Shown piece after piece: positions 9,724 to 18,736 of a stretch of DNA of 64,000 bases. This stretch comes from Pseudarthrobacter sp. IC2-21 (GTDB lineage Bacteria; Actinomycetota; Actinomycetes; Actinomycetales; Micrococcaceae). Below the pieces are notes generated by a model. It was not told where the DNA came from. It was given only the letters and a program-made list of their open reading frames with translations, and made no database searches. The position numbers and the translations under genes were made by a program. The stretch is taken from the NCBI RefSeq assembly GCF_034048115.1, contig NZ_CP139145.1:1364001-1428000 (forward strand). Direction: 5' to 3'. Numbering within the stretch: position 1 is the stretch's first letter; every line of letters begins with the position of its first letter.

Positions 9724-12200
9724 GCACCGCGTCTGATCTCCGGCCCCGGACCTCCCCGCGGCGGCATGAGTCCGCCTTCGCCGACGGCCAGCCCGTCTGG
9801 CACTTCATGCTCGACGCCGGCGCCCTCGCCGTGCTGCTCGGGCTCGGCGTCCTGGGGTTCAGCCTCAGCTTCGGCGGCGATCCCTACTACCTGATCTCCG
9901 GGTTCGGCGGCATCGTCCTGGGCCTGGGCATTGCAGCCCTCAACGCGCACCTTCGCCTGGGCCTGCTGATCACCACAGCCCTCGCGCTGGGCGCCTACCT
10001 GCTTTTCGGGACGGTCCTCGCTGTGCCGGACGCCGCCATCGCGGGGTTCCTTCCCAGCCTCGACTCGCTGCGTACGCTGCTGCTGGGTGTGGTGTTCGCC
10101 TGGAAGGACATGCTCACGGTGGGCGTTCCGGTGGGATCCGCCGGCGGGGTACTGATTGTCCCGTTCCTGAGTTCGCTGCTCACGGCGCTTGTTGCCGGCC
10201 TGCTGACCTGGCGCCTGAAAAGCCCGTACTGGCCGTTGCTCCCGGTGCTTGCGCTCTTTGTGACCGGCATTGCCTTCAGCACCAACGCCGCCTTCCTGAC
10301 AGTTGAGCGCGGCATTGGACTGACCGTCGTCGCTATTGCCTGGGCCACGTTCCGCCGCGACGCGCTGCGCCGCAGTGATACCCGGAAGGTCTCAGTGAAC
10401 AGCCCGCAGGCAGACGCTGCCGCGGCTCAGCGGGCAAAGCTGCGCAGGCTCGGGACTGCCGCCGCCGTCATCGCAGCCAGCGTGGCCATCACGGCGGTGG
10501 CGGCGCCACTGGTCACCGGTAGCAGCGACCGCAAGGTCCTGCGCAACGTTGTGGTTCCGCCGTTCGATCCCAAGGACTACGTCACGCCGCTGGCAAGTTT
10601 CCGGACCTTCGTCAAAGACCGGAAGGATGACACACTCTTTGTAGTCAAGGGGCTTCCCAAGGACGGCAGGGTCCGGCTGGGCGCCCTGGATGCCTTCAAC
10701 GGCACCAACTACACCATGGACCCGAACGGCTCCGGCAGCTTCAGTAAGGTCGGCGACACCAAGTCCATCAACACCCTGGCGGACACGTCCAGCGTGGTGC
10801 CCACCCGCGACTACGCCATGGACATCGCCATCGAGGGCTACCAGGGCTACTTTGTCCCGGGCGGCCGGAAGACCACCGGCCTCAGTTTCAACCAGAGCGC
10901 GTCAGCCGCTGCCTCCGGCCTGTACTTCAACGCGGGCACGGACACCGCCGTCACCACCCAGGGCCTGTCCCAGGGGGATTCCTACAGCGTGCAGGTTTCG
11001 GATCCCGTGAAGCTCGAGCACGGCCAGCTGACGCAGTACGACTTCGCGAAGGTCACCCTCCCGGATGCCCTCGAGGTCCCGCCGGTGGTTGGCTCCCAGG
11101 CCAATGACCTCTCCGCCGATGCCCCCACCCCGATTGACCGCGTCCGGCAGATCGAAGCGCATTTCCAGAAGACCGGGGCGTTCAGCAACGGGCTGGTCAC
11201 CGAGGGCCAGCTGCCGAGCGTCTCCGGCCACAGTTCGTCGCGCATCAGGAACCTGCTGACCGCCAAGCAGATGCTCGGCGACGACGAACAGTACGCCGTG
11301 TCCATGTCCCTGATGCTCCGGCACCTGGGCATCCCCTCCCGCGTGGTCATGGGTTTCTACCCCGAGCCCACCAGCCCCGAGAACGGCGCCGGTGAAGTCA
11401 GGATCACGGGCAAGGACGTGCACGCCTGGGTGGAAGTTGCCTTCGACCGCGTGGGCTGGGTCAGCTTCGACCCCACCCCGCCCAAGGACAACATCCCCAT
11501 CCCGCCTGACCCGGAAAACAAGTCCAAGCCGAAGCCGCAGGTGCTGCAGCCGCCGCCCCCGCCGCAGGAGCCGGTGGACCTGCCCACGGACTCCTCGCCG
11601 GATGCGCTTGACGCGGACGAGAAGAAAAACAACCCGTGGCTGTTCTGGGGCGCCCTGCTGGGTGCCCTGGGCATGGCGCTGATCCCGCTCGCTGTCCTCG
11701 CGCTGCCGCTGCTGCTGATCGCGTTCCTCAAATCACGACGCCGGAAGGCGCGTTTCACCGAAGGGCACCCTGCGCAGCGGGTCGGCGGGGGCTGGAACGA
11801 GGTCCTGAGCCTGGCTACGGACATGGGCGCCGGAATCGATCCCCGTTCCACCCGGCGCGAAAGCGCGGCGGTGGTGGCGGACGCGTTCCCCGCCTCCGGA
11901 CAGAGAACCACCCTGCTGGCGAACCGGGCGGATGCCTCCATCTTCGGGGCCGGCCAGCCCACCGAGGAAGAGGTCCGGGAGTATTGGGTCATCGTGGACG
12001 GGTCCCTGAAGGAGATCAGCGGCACCGTCGGCTTCTGGCGCCGCCAGCGGGCCCGGTTCTCGCCCCGGTCCCTGCTGGCCGACGGCCGCGCTGCCCTGAA
12101 GCTGCGTAGTGCGCGGTTAGGCTTGGGTCGATTGGCGCGTCCGACTGATGAGACCGCCGTTCTGCGGAACCCTGGCAGGAAGAACCCTACTGACTCATGA
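9720..12200 (+). CDS. Transglutaminase-like membrane protein (TgpA type), probable pseudoenzyme
   Basis: An 826-residue protein with about six membrane helices in the first 220 residues, then an extracytoplasmic transglutaminase-fold domain, then another helix near residue 645 and a cytoplasmic tail. The core reads GDDEQYAVSMSLMLRHLGIP at ~520-539. In active relatives the third position is the catalytic Cys (GDCEQ/GYCEQ); here Asp522 replaces it. His568 (VHAWVEV) and Asp584 (VSFDPTP) of the triad remain. A proline-rich linker separates the domain from the last helix. It is coupled to DUF58 and to the next gene by ATGA overlaps. I infer binding or scaffolding rather than cross-linking. Confidence 0.87.
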   Translation: MSTASDLRPRTSPRRHESAFADGQPVWHFMLDAGALAVLLGLGVLGFSLSFGGDPYYLISGFGGIVLGLGIAALNAHLRLGLLITTALALGAYLLFGTVLAVPDAAIAGFLPSLDSLRTLLLGVVFAWKDMLTVGVPVGSAGGVLIVPFLSSLLTALVAGLLTWRLKSPYWPLLPVLALFVTGIAFSTNAAFLTVERGIGLTVVAIAWATFRRDALRRSDTRKVSVNSPQADAAAAQRAKLRRLGTAAAVIAASVAITAVAAPLVTGSSDRKVLRNVVVPPFDPKDYVTPLASFRTFVKDRKDDTLFVVKGLPKDGRVRLGALDAFNGTNYTMDPNGSGSFSKVGDTKSINTLADTSSVVPTRDYAMDIAIEGYQGYFVPGGRKTTGLSFNQSASAAASGLYFNAGTDTAVTTQGLSQGDSYSVQVSDPVKLEHGQLTQYDFAKVTLPDALEVPPVVGSQANDLSADAPTPIDRVRQIEAHFQKTGAFSNGLVTEGQLPSVSGHSSSRIRNLLTAKQMLGDDEQYAVSMSLMLRHLGIPSRVVMGFYPEPTSPENGAGEVRITGKDVHAWVEVAFDRVGWVSFDPTPPKDNIPIPPDPENKSKPKPQVLQPPPPPQEPVDLPTDSSPDALDADEKKNNPWLFWGALLGALGMALIPLAVLALPLLLIAFLKSRRRKARFTEGHPAQRVGGGWNEVLSLATDMGAGIDPRSTRRESAAVVADAFPASGQRTTLLANRADASIFGAGQPTEEEVREYWVIVDGSLKEISGTVGFWRRQRARFSPRSLLADGRAALKLRSARLGLGRLARPTDETAVLRNPGRKNPTDS

Positions 12201-13717
12201 CAACCGAGCCCGAGCGGTGCCAGCGGTGCCGGCAACTGATCCGCGGCGGTGCCACGTTCTGCACCTCCTGCGGTGCCCCGCTGCCCAACAGGTCGGCCCG
12301 CAGCGGACGCAACGTGGACCCTGCCCAGCGGGCCTCGATGGAAAGCGCCGCCCCGCATGCAGCGCAGATTCCCGGTACTATCCCGGTAGTACAAACGGCT
12401 CCAGGGGGAGGAACGGGAATGGCAGCCACTCTTGAACTGGTTCCAGCCACGGCCGGCAAAAGGCTTGGCGCCGCAGTACTGGACTGGCTGGCACCTGTCG
12501 CGGTCCTGGTGGTGACTTTCGCCATCGGCTTCGCGGGCATCACCCGGACCCAAAGCGGCGGATTCATCATCTATGACACCAGTTCGCTGGTCCTGTTCGG
12601 CAGCATTGGCCTGGGGCTGACCGTGGTGTACCTGGTGGTCCTCGCGGGCATGGAGGCCCGGTCCGGAGCCACCATCGGCAACAAGGCCATGGGTATCCGC
12701 AGTGCCGACCAGGACGGCTACGCCCCCGGCACGGGCGCAGTTTTCCTGCGCGGCCTGGTGACGGGCGCCGGGATCATCCTGACGCTCCTCGCCGCCGTGC
12801 TGATCGTCATTTTCAAATGGTTCGACCCCGCGCTGTTCATCCTGGGACCGCTGGTTCTGATTGCTGCGGCATGGGCTGTCCTGGTGGTGGTTTCCAACAC
12901 GTGGGACGCCAATGGCAGGCTCCGCGGCTGGCATGATTTAGCGGCCAAAACCCTGGTCTTCGACGTCAACACGGGCCGCAACCCCATCACGTCGGGGGGA
13001 ATGCAGGGCCCGTACAGCTTCGCGCCCCTGGACCTGCCGCCCGTGCAGCCGGTGGCCTCTCCGGTGGCCCGGCCGGCCCCCGCCGCACAGTACGCTGCAC
13101 CCTCCGCCCCCGCACAGCCAGCCGCCGCGCAGCCAGCCGCCGCACAGCCAGCTCCGGCACAGCCCCGGCCTGCGGCGCAGACGTATGCGCCGCCGTCGTT
13201 CTCCCCGCCCGCTGCGCCGCCGTCGTTCTCCCCGCCGGCTGCTGCAGCGTCGTTCCACCCCCCGGTGCCGGCGGCGCCTACCCTGCCGGTTCCCGCCCCC
13301 GACGCAGCACATCCCGACGCAGCGCATCCCGACGACGACGTGGACCGCACGCAGATGCGCGGAGGAGCGGCCCTGGCCGTCCCGGTCGCCGTGCTGCGGA
13401 TCAAGCTCGACGACGGCCGGGACTTCCAGCTGGACCGCAACGTCCTGGTGGGGCGCAACCCCGTGGGCCACGCCGGGGAGCAGCAGGCCCAGCTCCTGGC
13501 CGTCACCGACCCCGGCCGTTCGATTTCCAAAACACACCTCCACCTGCTCACCGACGGCGCGGGCATTTGGGTGACGGACCGCAACTCCACCAACGGCAGC
13601 GCGGTCACCACTCCGGATGGCCGGCGCACGCCCCTGCAGCCGGGCGTGCCCGCATTCGTCAGCCCGGGATCCACTGTCCACTTTGGTGACCGCTCCTTCC
13701 ACCTAGGACAGGCATGA
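12197..13717 (+). CDS. Zinc-ribbon, RDD membrane and FHA domain protein
   Basis: A 506-residue protein in three parts. A zinc ribbon (Cys8, 11, 22, 25) opens it. An RDD-type membrane domain spans ~88-235 (KRLGAAVLDWLAPV and a basic GNKAMGIR motif). A disordered Ala/Pro/Gln linker with repeated AQPAA units follows. The C-terminal FHA domain (~410-500) carries GRNP, SKTHLHL and DRNSTNGS, so it should bind phosphothreonine. It lies within a set that also encodes a Ser/Thr kinase and a PP2C phosphatase, so it is a likely kinase target reader at the membrane. Start and stop both overlap neighbours as ATGA. Confidence 0.88.
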   Translation: MTTEPERCQRCRQLIRGGATFCTSCGAPLPNRSARSGRNVDPAQRASMESAAPHAAQIPGTIPVVQTAPGGGTGMAATLELVPATAGKRLGAAVLDWLAPVAVLVVTFAIGFAGITRTQSGGFIIYDTSSLVLFGSIGLGLTVVYLVVLAGMEARSGATIGNKAMGIRSADQDGYAPGTGAVFLRGLVTGAGIILTLLAAVLIVIFKWFDPALFILGPLVLIAAAWAVLVVVSNTWDANGRLRGWHDLAAKTLVFDVNTGRNPITSGGMQGPYSFAPLDLPPVQPVASPVARPAPAAQYAAPSAPAQPAAAQPAAAQPAPAQPRPAAQTYAPPSFSPPAAPPSFSPPAAAASFHPPVPAAPTLPVPAPDAAHPDAAHPDDDVDRTQMRGGAALAVPVAVLRIKLDDGRDFQLDRNVLVGRNPVGHAGEQQAQLLAVTDPGRSISKTHLHLLTDGAGIWVTDRNSTNGSAVTTPDGRRTPLQPGVPAFVSPGSTVHFGDRSFHLGQA

Positions 13718-14613
13718 ACCCTCAGCCCGCCAGTGTTTCCCCCCACGCAGAAGAAGGATCCGGGCTTAGCCTGAGCTACGGCTACGGCACCGATCGCGGA
13801 CTGCGCCGGGAGCTCAACGAAGACTCCTTCATCGCCTCGGACCCGGTCTTTGCCGTGGCGGACGGCATGGGTGGACACGAAGCCGGGGAGATCGCCAGCG
13901 GCATGTGCGTCCGGGCGCTGGCGGCCATGCCGCAGCTGGCCACCGGAGAGCGCACCGTCACGGCCGCGGTGCTCCAGCAGTACCTGATCCGGGCCGACAA
14001 CTCCATCCGGGAAGCCACCGGCGCCCGCGCGGGAACCACCCTGACGGGTGCCGTTGTGGTGGAGCAGATGGGGATGCCGTACTGGCTGGTCCTGAACATT
14101 GGCGATTCCCGGACGTACCGGCTGAGCCAAGGGAATTTCGACCGGATCAGCGTGGACCACTCCGAGGTCCAGGAACTTGTGGACGCCGGTGAAATCACAC
14201 CCGAGCAGGCCACCGTCCATCCCCGCCGCCACGTGGTGACCCGGGCCCTGGGGACCGGCGACGAGACGGAAGCGGACTACTGGCTGCTGCCGGTCGAAGA
14301 AGGCGACCGGATCCTGATCTGCTCGGACGGCCTCACCGGTGAGCTGACGGACGATCACATCTTCCGGATCCTCAGCACCGTAGCCCACCCCCAGGATGCC
14401 GTTGACGCCCTGATCCAGGCCGCGCTTCGCAATGGCGGCCGGGATAACGTCACCGTGATCGTGGTTGACGCCAAGAACGTGATGAACGACGCCGGCATCG
14501 CCACCACTGCGCCGCGGCCCGCCGCTGCGGCGGAAGAGGAAGTGACGCTGCCGCGGGCAGGGATTGTTGACGCCGGCCGGGCTGCTGACGAAGACGGAAC
14601 CGGGGAGCTCTAG
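13714..14613 (+). CDS. PP2C-family Ser/Thr protein phosphatase
   Basis: A 299-residue cytoplasmic phosphatase that removes phosphate from Ser/Thr on proteins. The metal-binding motifs are intact: RRELNEDSF near 31-39, VADGMGGHEAGE near 47-58, ICSDGLTGEL near 206, and GGRDNVTVIVVD near 248. No membrane segment is seen. It presumably reverses the kinase encoded 1.6 kb downstream (16261). The ATG at 13714 overlaps the preceding stop, and the following gene starts one base after this stop. Confidence 0.95.
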   Translation: MNPQPASVSPHAEEGSGLSLSYGYGTDRGLRRELNEDSFIASDPVFAVADGMGGHEAGEIASGMCVRALAAMPQLATGERTVTAAVLQQYLIRADNSIREATGARAGTTLTGAVVVEQMGMPYWLVLNIGDSRTYRLSQGNFDRISVDHSEVQELVDAGEITPEQATVHPRRHVVTRALGTGDETEADYWLLPVEEGDRILICSDGLTGELTDDHIFRILSTVAHPQDAVDALIQAALRNGGRDNVTVIVVDAKNVMNDAGIATTAPRPAAAAEEEVTLPRAGIVDAGRAADEDGTGEL

Positions 14614-14614
14614 G

Positions 14615-16264
14615 ATGGCCACTGCCAAGTACACAGCAGGCACCTGGCTGGGCGTCCTTCGTTCGCGCACCGTTGTCCTCCTGGGGCCGGAGACCCCGCC
14701 GGCGCTCGTCCAGTCCATCTGGGACCTGCTGGGGGAGGCTCCGGAAGTGCATGAAGTCCTTCATGCGGTCACCAGCAGCTTCGGGGTTTCCCTGGCCAGG
14801 ATGCCGTCCTTTGGCATCGTGGATTTCCGTGACGCGCTGCGGGTGTTCCTCCGCGGTGACCTGGACCTGACGGTGCAGCTGCCCGGCGGCCCTGTGGAGC
14901 TGAATGGACGGGATGTCACCACCTGGAGCGAGCGGCGCTTCGACCTGCCCGAGTGGTGCCGGCTGACCGTGGGCGGCGGCAATGGGCCCGGGCCACACCT
15001 GCCGCTCATTGAAGGCGTGGTCCTGCTGCAGTCGCTGACCGTGGCAGTGACGGATGCCCCGGCTGAAGCGCAGGACATCGAAGCGCAGGACGTCGTGGTG
15101 CAGGGAACCATGGCACACGAGCCTGCCGCTGCGCTTCAGCCCATTGCAGCACTGGAGCCCGACATTGCGCAGGGCGCAGACGCAGCTGCACCGGAGGTCT
15201 CGGCGGAGACAGTACTGGGGCTCATGGACGACGACTCCCACGACGCCGCGGAGGCAGCCGAGCCCGGGCAGGGGGCTCAGGCAGAACCTTCACCGGACGT
15301 CGAACCTGCTGCCACAGGCGACCAGATGCCGGCCCACGACCTGACCGGCACGTACGACCATCTGTGGGAAAAGACCGTGATCCGCCGCATCGAGGACGCC
15401 GCGGTACGCGACGAGCCTGAGGAACCCGACGCCGGCCCGGCCCTGGCAACAACACCTGAACCTGGCGCCCGGCCGGAAATTCCGGACCTCCCTGTACCCG
15501 CCGCACCCCGTCCGGCTGAGATCGCTGCCCCCGGCGTCGGCGGCGGACTCATTGATTCGGTCCCGTGGCGCACCGGAGCGGGCAGCGTGCCTGCCGCCCA
15601 GGCCCCGCCATCGTTCACCCCGGCCCCGGCGCCCGCCCCCGCAGCGGCACCGGCCCCCGCCCCTGTTCCCACCACAGCTCCCGCCACCGACCCGGCCGCA
15701 GATCCCGGCGGGTTCGACGGGGACCATGACGGCCAGACCATCATGAAGAGCGACCTGGCGGCCACGAATGCACCCGCTGCCCCGGAGGAACCTGTCCCCG
15801 GGGCAGGCCCCCTGGTCCTGGCCCTGGTCTGCGGCAGCGGCCATGCCAACCCGCCCACCCACGCCCAGTGTGCCGTGTGCGGTTCACCGCTGCCGCCGGA
15901 CGCCATCCAGGTTGCCCGGCCACGGCTGGGACGGATGCGCGTGTCCACGGGTGAACTCGTGGACCTGGACCAGTCACTGGTGATCGGCCGGCAGCCGTCC
16001 GTTTCCCGCGTGCAGGGCGGCGTGATGCCCCGGCTGGTCCAGGTTGCCAGCCCCGGCGGCGACATTTCGCGTTCCCACGTTGAAGTCCGGCTCGAGGGCT
16101 GGCACGTGATGCTGTGCGACCTGAAAGCCACCAACGGCACGGTCCTGGTCCGCGAGGGTCAACAGCCGCGCCGCCTGGCCCAGAACGAGATGGCCATCCT
16201 GCTCGACGGCGACATTGCGGAACTGGGCGACGACATCTCACTGCGTTTTGAGGAGATTCTTTGA
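14615..16264 (+). CDS. FHA domain protein with zinc ribbon and long disordered linker
   Basis: A 549-residue soluble protein. Residues ~1-130 form a conserved-looking alpha/beta region of unknown type, ~150-400 are Ala/Pro/Glu-rich and probably disordered, a zinc ribbon (CGSGHANPPTHAQCAVCG) lies near 406, and a C-terminal FHA domain (~440-548) has GRQPSVSR, DISRSHVEV and KATNGT. FHA domains bind phosphothreonine. The ATG at 14615 lies 1 bp after the phosphatase stop; an in-frame upstream ATG at 14564 is inside that gene and less likely. The stop overlaps the TTG start of the kinase gene. Confidence 0.85.
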   Translation: MATAKYTAGTWLGVLRSRTVVLLGPETPPALVQSIWDLLGEAPEVHEVLHAVTSSFGVSLARMPSFGIVDFRDALRVFLRGDLDLTVQLPGGPVELNGRDVTTWSERRFDLPEWCRLTVGGGNGPGPHLPLIEGVVLLQSLTVAVTDAPAEAQDIEAQDVVVQGTMAHEPAAALQPIAALEPDIAQGADAAAPEVSAETVLGLMDDDSHDAAEAAEPGQGAQAEPSPDVEPAATGDQMPAHDLTGTYDHLWEKTVIRRIEDAAVRDEPEEPDAGPALATTPEPGARPEIPDLPVPAAPRPAEIAAPGVGGGLIDSVPWRTGAGSVPAAQAPPSFTPAPAPAPAAAPAPAPVPTTAPATDPAADPGGFDGDHDGQTIMKSDLAATNAPAAPEEPVPGAGPLVLALVCGSGHANPPTHAQCAVCGSPLPPDAIQVARPRLGRMRVSTGELVDLDQSLVIGRQPSVSRVQGGVMPRLVQVASPGGDISRSHVEVRLEGWHVMLCDLKATNGTVLVREGQQPRRLAQNEMAILLDGDIAELGDDISLRFEEIL

Positions 16265-17979
16265 GTTCCAAACGGCCCGTTGCGCCGCCGCCCCACATCC
16301 CGGGGTTTACGTATATCAGCCTGCTCGGCTCCGGCGGGTTCTCCGACGTCTACCTCTATGAACAGGACCGCCCACGGCGGAAGGTGGCCGTCAAGGTTCT
16401 CCTCTCGGACCTGAAGACCGAGGGCGCCCGGCGCCGCTTCGAGTCGGAGGCCAACCTGATGGCCCAGCTCTCCTCCCACCCGTACATCGTGACGATTTAC
16501 GAGGCGGAGGTGACCGCGGCCGGGCACTCCTACCTGGCCATGGAGTACTGCTCCAGGCCCAGCCTGGATGTCCGCTACCGCCGCCAGCGCTTCAGCGTTG
16601 ACGAGGTGCTCGCCGTCGGCATCCAGGTGGCCTCCGCCGTGGAGACCGCCCACCGCGCCGGCATCGCCCACCGGGACATCAAACCCGCCAACATCCTGGT
16701 GACCGATTACAACCGGCCCGCCCTGACGGACTTCGGCATCTCGGGCACCCTGGGTGGCGACACCGATGACGACGCCGGGATGTCCATCCCGTGGTCGCCG
16801 CCGGAACAGTTCACCGACGGCCCCGTCGACGGCGTGATGGTGGACGTGTGGGCGTTGGGCGCCACCCTGTACACCCTGCTGGCCGGCAGGTCGCCGTTCG
16901 TGATGCCCGGAACCGACAACTCCCAGCGTGAACTGATCTCCCGCATCACCAACTCGCAGCTGCCCCGCCTGGGCCGGGCGGACGTGCCCGAATCGCTGGA
17001 ACGCGCGCTCGCCACGGCCATGGCCAAACCTGCCGCCTCCAGGTACTCCTCGGCCCACGCCTTCGCCCTGGCCCTGCAACGGATCCAGGCCGAACTGAAC
17101 CTCTCGGTCACGCCCTTTGAAGTGCTCGAAGAGTCAGCTGAGGACAGCCACCCGGACGACGGTTTCGAGGAGACCCGGGTGAGGAGCGTTGCTGCCATCG
17201 ATCCCGAGCGGACCGGCAGCGCCCCGACTTTCCCGGCACGCACCCGGCCCCAGGGGACCGAGGCCGGTTGCCCGCCGTCGGGCTTTCCCGAAGGGGAGTG
17301 GGCCCACGCCACGATGCTCCGCGGCAGCGCGCCGGCCGCCGACTACGGCTCAGTGCCGGACGCCACGGTCCAACGGCCGGGGCTGCTCCCAGCGCAAACG
17401 GGACAGCAAACAGCACCGCAAACGGCACAGCAGACGGGGCAGCCGGCGGGCACCAGGGGCGCCCGCGCAGAACCGGAGCTCGACGCCACCATCAGCCGGC
17501 CCGTGGCCGCGCCGCAAACCGCCCCGGAGCTTGCCCCGGACCACGGCAAACGGAACCTGTGGCTTGCGTTCGCCGGCGGGACGGTCCTGATTCTGGCCAT
17601 CGTGGTGGGCATAGTGCTGGCATCCTCCGCACCGGAACCGAAAGTGGCGGAAACCGGCCAAATCAGCAAGCCGCCCGCGGATGCCCTGGACAGCGGGACG
17701 GTCCCTGATGTCACCGGCCTCGACGGTGTGATGGGCCCCAACGGCAGGATTGTCTTTACCTGGACAAACCCGCAGCCGAAGGACGGCGACACCTACAAGT
17801 GGCGCCTCACGGACTTCGTGACCCGGGAACCGGGGCCGTACCAGGTGGCGAAGGGCACCCGCGCCGAGGTCCAGCCGGCGCCGGGACGCAACATCACCTG
17901 CATTGACGTCATGATTGTCAGGTCGGACGGAACCGCGTCCCCCATGGAGGGACCCTCAGGAACCTGCTACACGAAATAG
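16261..17979 (+). CDS. Membrane Ser/Thr protein kinase (PknB/Pkb2-like)
   Basis: A 572-residue Hanks-type kinase. The glycine loop (GSGGFSDVYLY), VAVKVL lysine, HRDIKPANIL catalytic loop, DFGIS and SPPEQF are all present in residues ~18-290. A disordered juxtamembrane region rich in Gln/Thr/Ala follows, then one membrane helix near 440-460 and a short extracellular FnIII-like domain. PASTA repeats are absent, so it is not a peptidoglycan-sensing PknB. Translation starts at TTG 16261, overlapping the FHA protein stop (TTGA). It matches pkb2 of the bifidobacterial PFNA set by context. The extracellular FnIII-like part may contact the FnIII surface protein (inference). Confidence 0.93.
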   Translation: MSSKRPVAPPPHIPGFTYISLLGSGGFSDVYLYEQDRPRRKVAVKVLLSDLKTEGARRRFESEANLMAQLSSHPYIVTIYEAEVTAAGHSYLAMEYCSRPSLDVRYRRQRFSVDEVLAVGIQVASAVETAHRAGIAHRDIKPANILVTDYNRPALTDFGISGTLGGDTDDDAGMSIPWSPPEQFTDGPVDGVMVDVWALGATLYTLLAGRSPFVMPGTDNSQRELISRITNSQLPRLGRADVPESLERALATAMAKPAASRYSSAHAFALALQRIQAELNLSVTPFEVLEESAEDSHPDDGFEETRVRSVAAIDPERTGSAPTFPARTRPQGTEAGCPPSGFPEGEWAHATMLRGSAPAADYGSVPDATVQRPGLLPAQTGQQTAPQTAQQTGQPAGTRGARAEPELDATISRPVAAPQTAPELAPDHGKRNLWLAFAGGTVLILAIVVGIVLASSAPEPKVAETGQISKPPADALDSGTVPDVTGLDGVMGPNGRIVFTWTNPQPKDGDTYKWRLTDFVTREPGPYQVAKGTRAEVQPAPGRNITCIDVMIVRSDGTASPMEGPSGTCYTK

Positions 17980-18031
17980 CCAGCGAACCTGACCAAAAGC
18001 ACGCGTTTTGCCCAACGAGGAGGCACGGAAA

Positions 18032-18736
18032 ATGGGGGATCTAGCAATAGATTTCTGTGGTGAATGGTACGAACCGTCCGATGAGGAAATCTTCAATATC
18101 GGCCGGGAGGGCGATCTTGAGGTGGACGACAACCCGTACCTGCACCGCCAGTTCCTGCAGGTGGCCCGCTACGACGGCATCTGGTGGCTCAGCAACGTGG
18201 GCCGGATGCTGTCAGCCACCGTTGCGGACGGTTCCGGCGGCATGCAGGCGTGGCTGTCCCCGGGCGCCCGCATCCCGCTCGTCTTCAGCCACACGAACAT
18301 CATTTTCACGGCCGGCCCCACCACCTACGAGTTTGCGGTGCACCTGAAAACGCCGGCCTTCCGACAGCAGGCCCGGGAAGACGACAGCAACGGCGACACC
18401 ACCATCGGCCCCGTCGTTTTCACCGACTCACAGAAGGCGCTCATCGTGGCACTGGCCGAGCCCATGCTGCGGCGCGAAGGAACAGGTTTCAGCGCCATCC
18501 CGTCGTCGGCGGCGGCTGCCAGGACCCTGGGCTGGGCGCTGACCCGGTTCAACCGCAAACTGGACAACGTCTGCGACAAGCTCGACCGGGTAGGCGTTGC
18601 GGGCCTCCGCGGCGGCGGCGGGAAACTGGCCACCAACCGGCGTGCCCGGCTCGTCGAACACGCCGTCACCACCCACCTGGTGACCGTCGAGGATCTGTAC
18701 CTTTTGGAAAAGATGAGAGGCGTGGACGAAGGATGA
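18032..18736 (+). CDS. FHA-like protein with C-terminal helical (winged-helix-like) domain
   Basis: A 234-residue protein of no firm family. Residues ~10-100 resemble an FHA fold: FNIGREGDLEVDDNPYLHR parallels the GR...S..H signature, though the following strand is WWLSNVG instead of DxxSxNG. Residues ~130-234 are helical with basic patches and could be a winged-helix or helix-turn-helix. The ATG at 18032 has GAGGAGG 8 bp upstream; a TTG at 18008 does not. Its stop overlaps the ATPase start (ATGA). Its position between the kinase and the FtsK ATPase suggests an adaptor or regulator for secretion. Confidence 0.7.
   Translation: MGDLAIDFCGEWYEPSDEEIFNIGREGDLEVDDNPYLHRQFLQVARYDGIWWLSNVGRMLSATVADGSGGMQAWLSPGARIPLVFSHTNIIFTAGPTTYEFAVHLKTPAFRQQAREDDSNGDTTIGPVVFTDSQKALIVALAEPMLRREGTGFSAIPSSAAAARTLGWALTRFNRKLDNVCDKLDRVGVAGLRGGGGKLATNRRARLVEHAVTTHLVTVEDLYLLEKMRGVDEG

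Noticed and set aside
13080..13270. CRISPR-like or satellite repeat
   Set aside because: The short repeats code for an Ala/Pro/Gln linker in the RDD-FHA protein and have no spacer structure.
18184..18732. N-terminal extension of the secretion ATPase
   Set aside because: It overlaps the FHA-like gene in another frame and encodes Arg/His/Pro-rich sequence. The ATG at 18733 overlaps a stop codon as in the rest of the operon.
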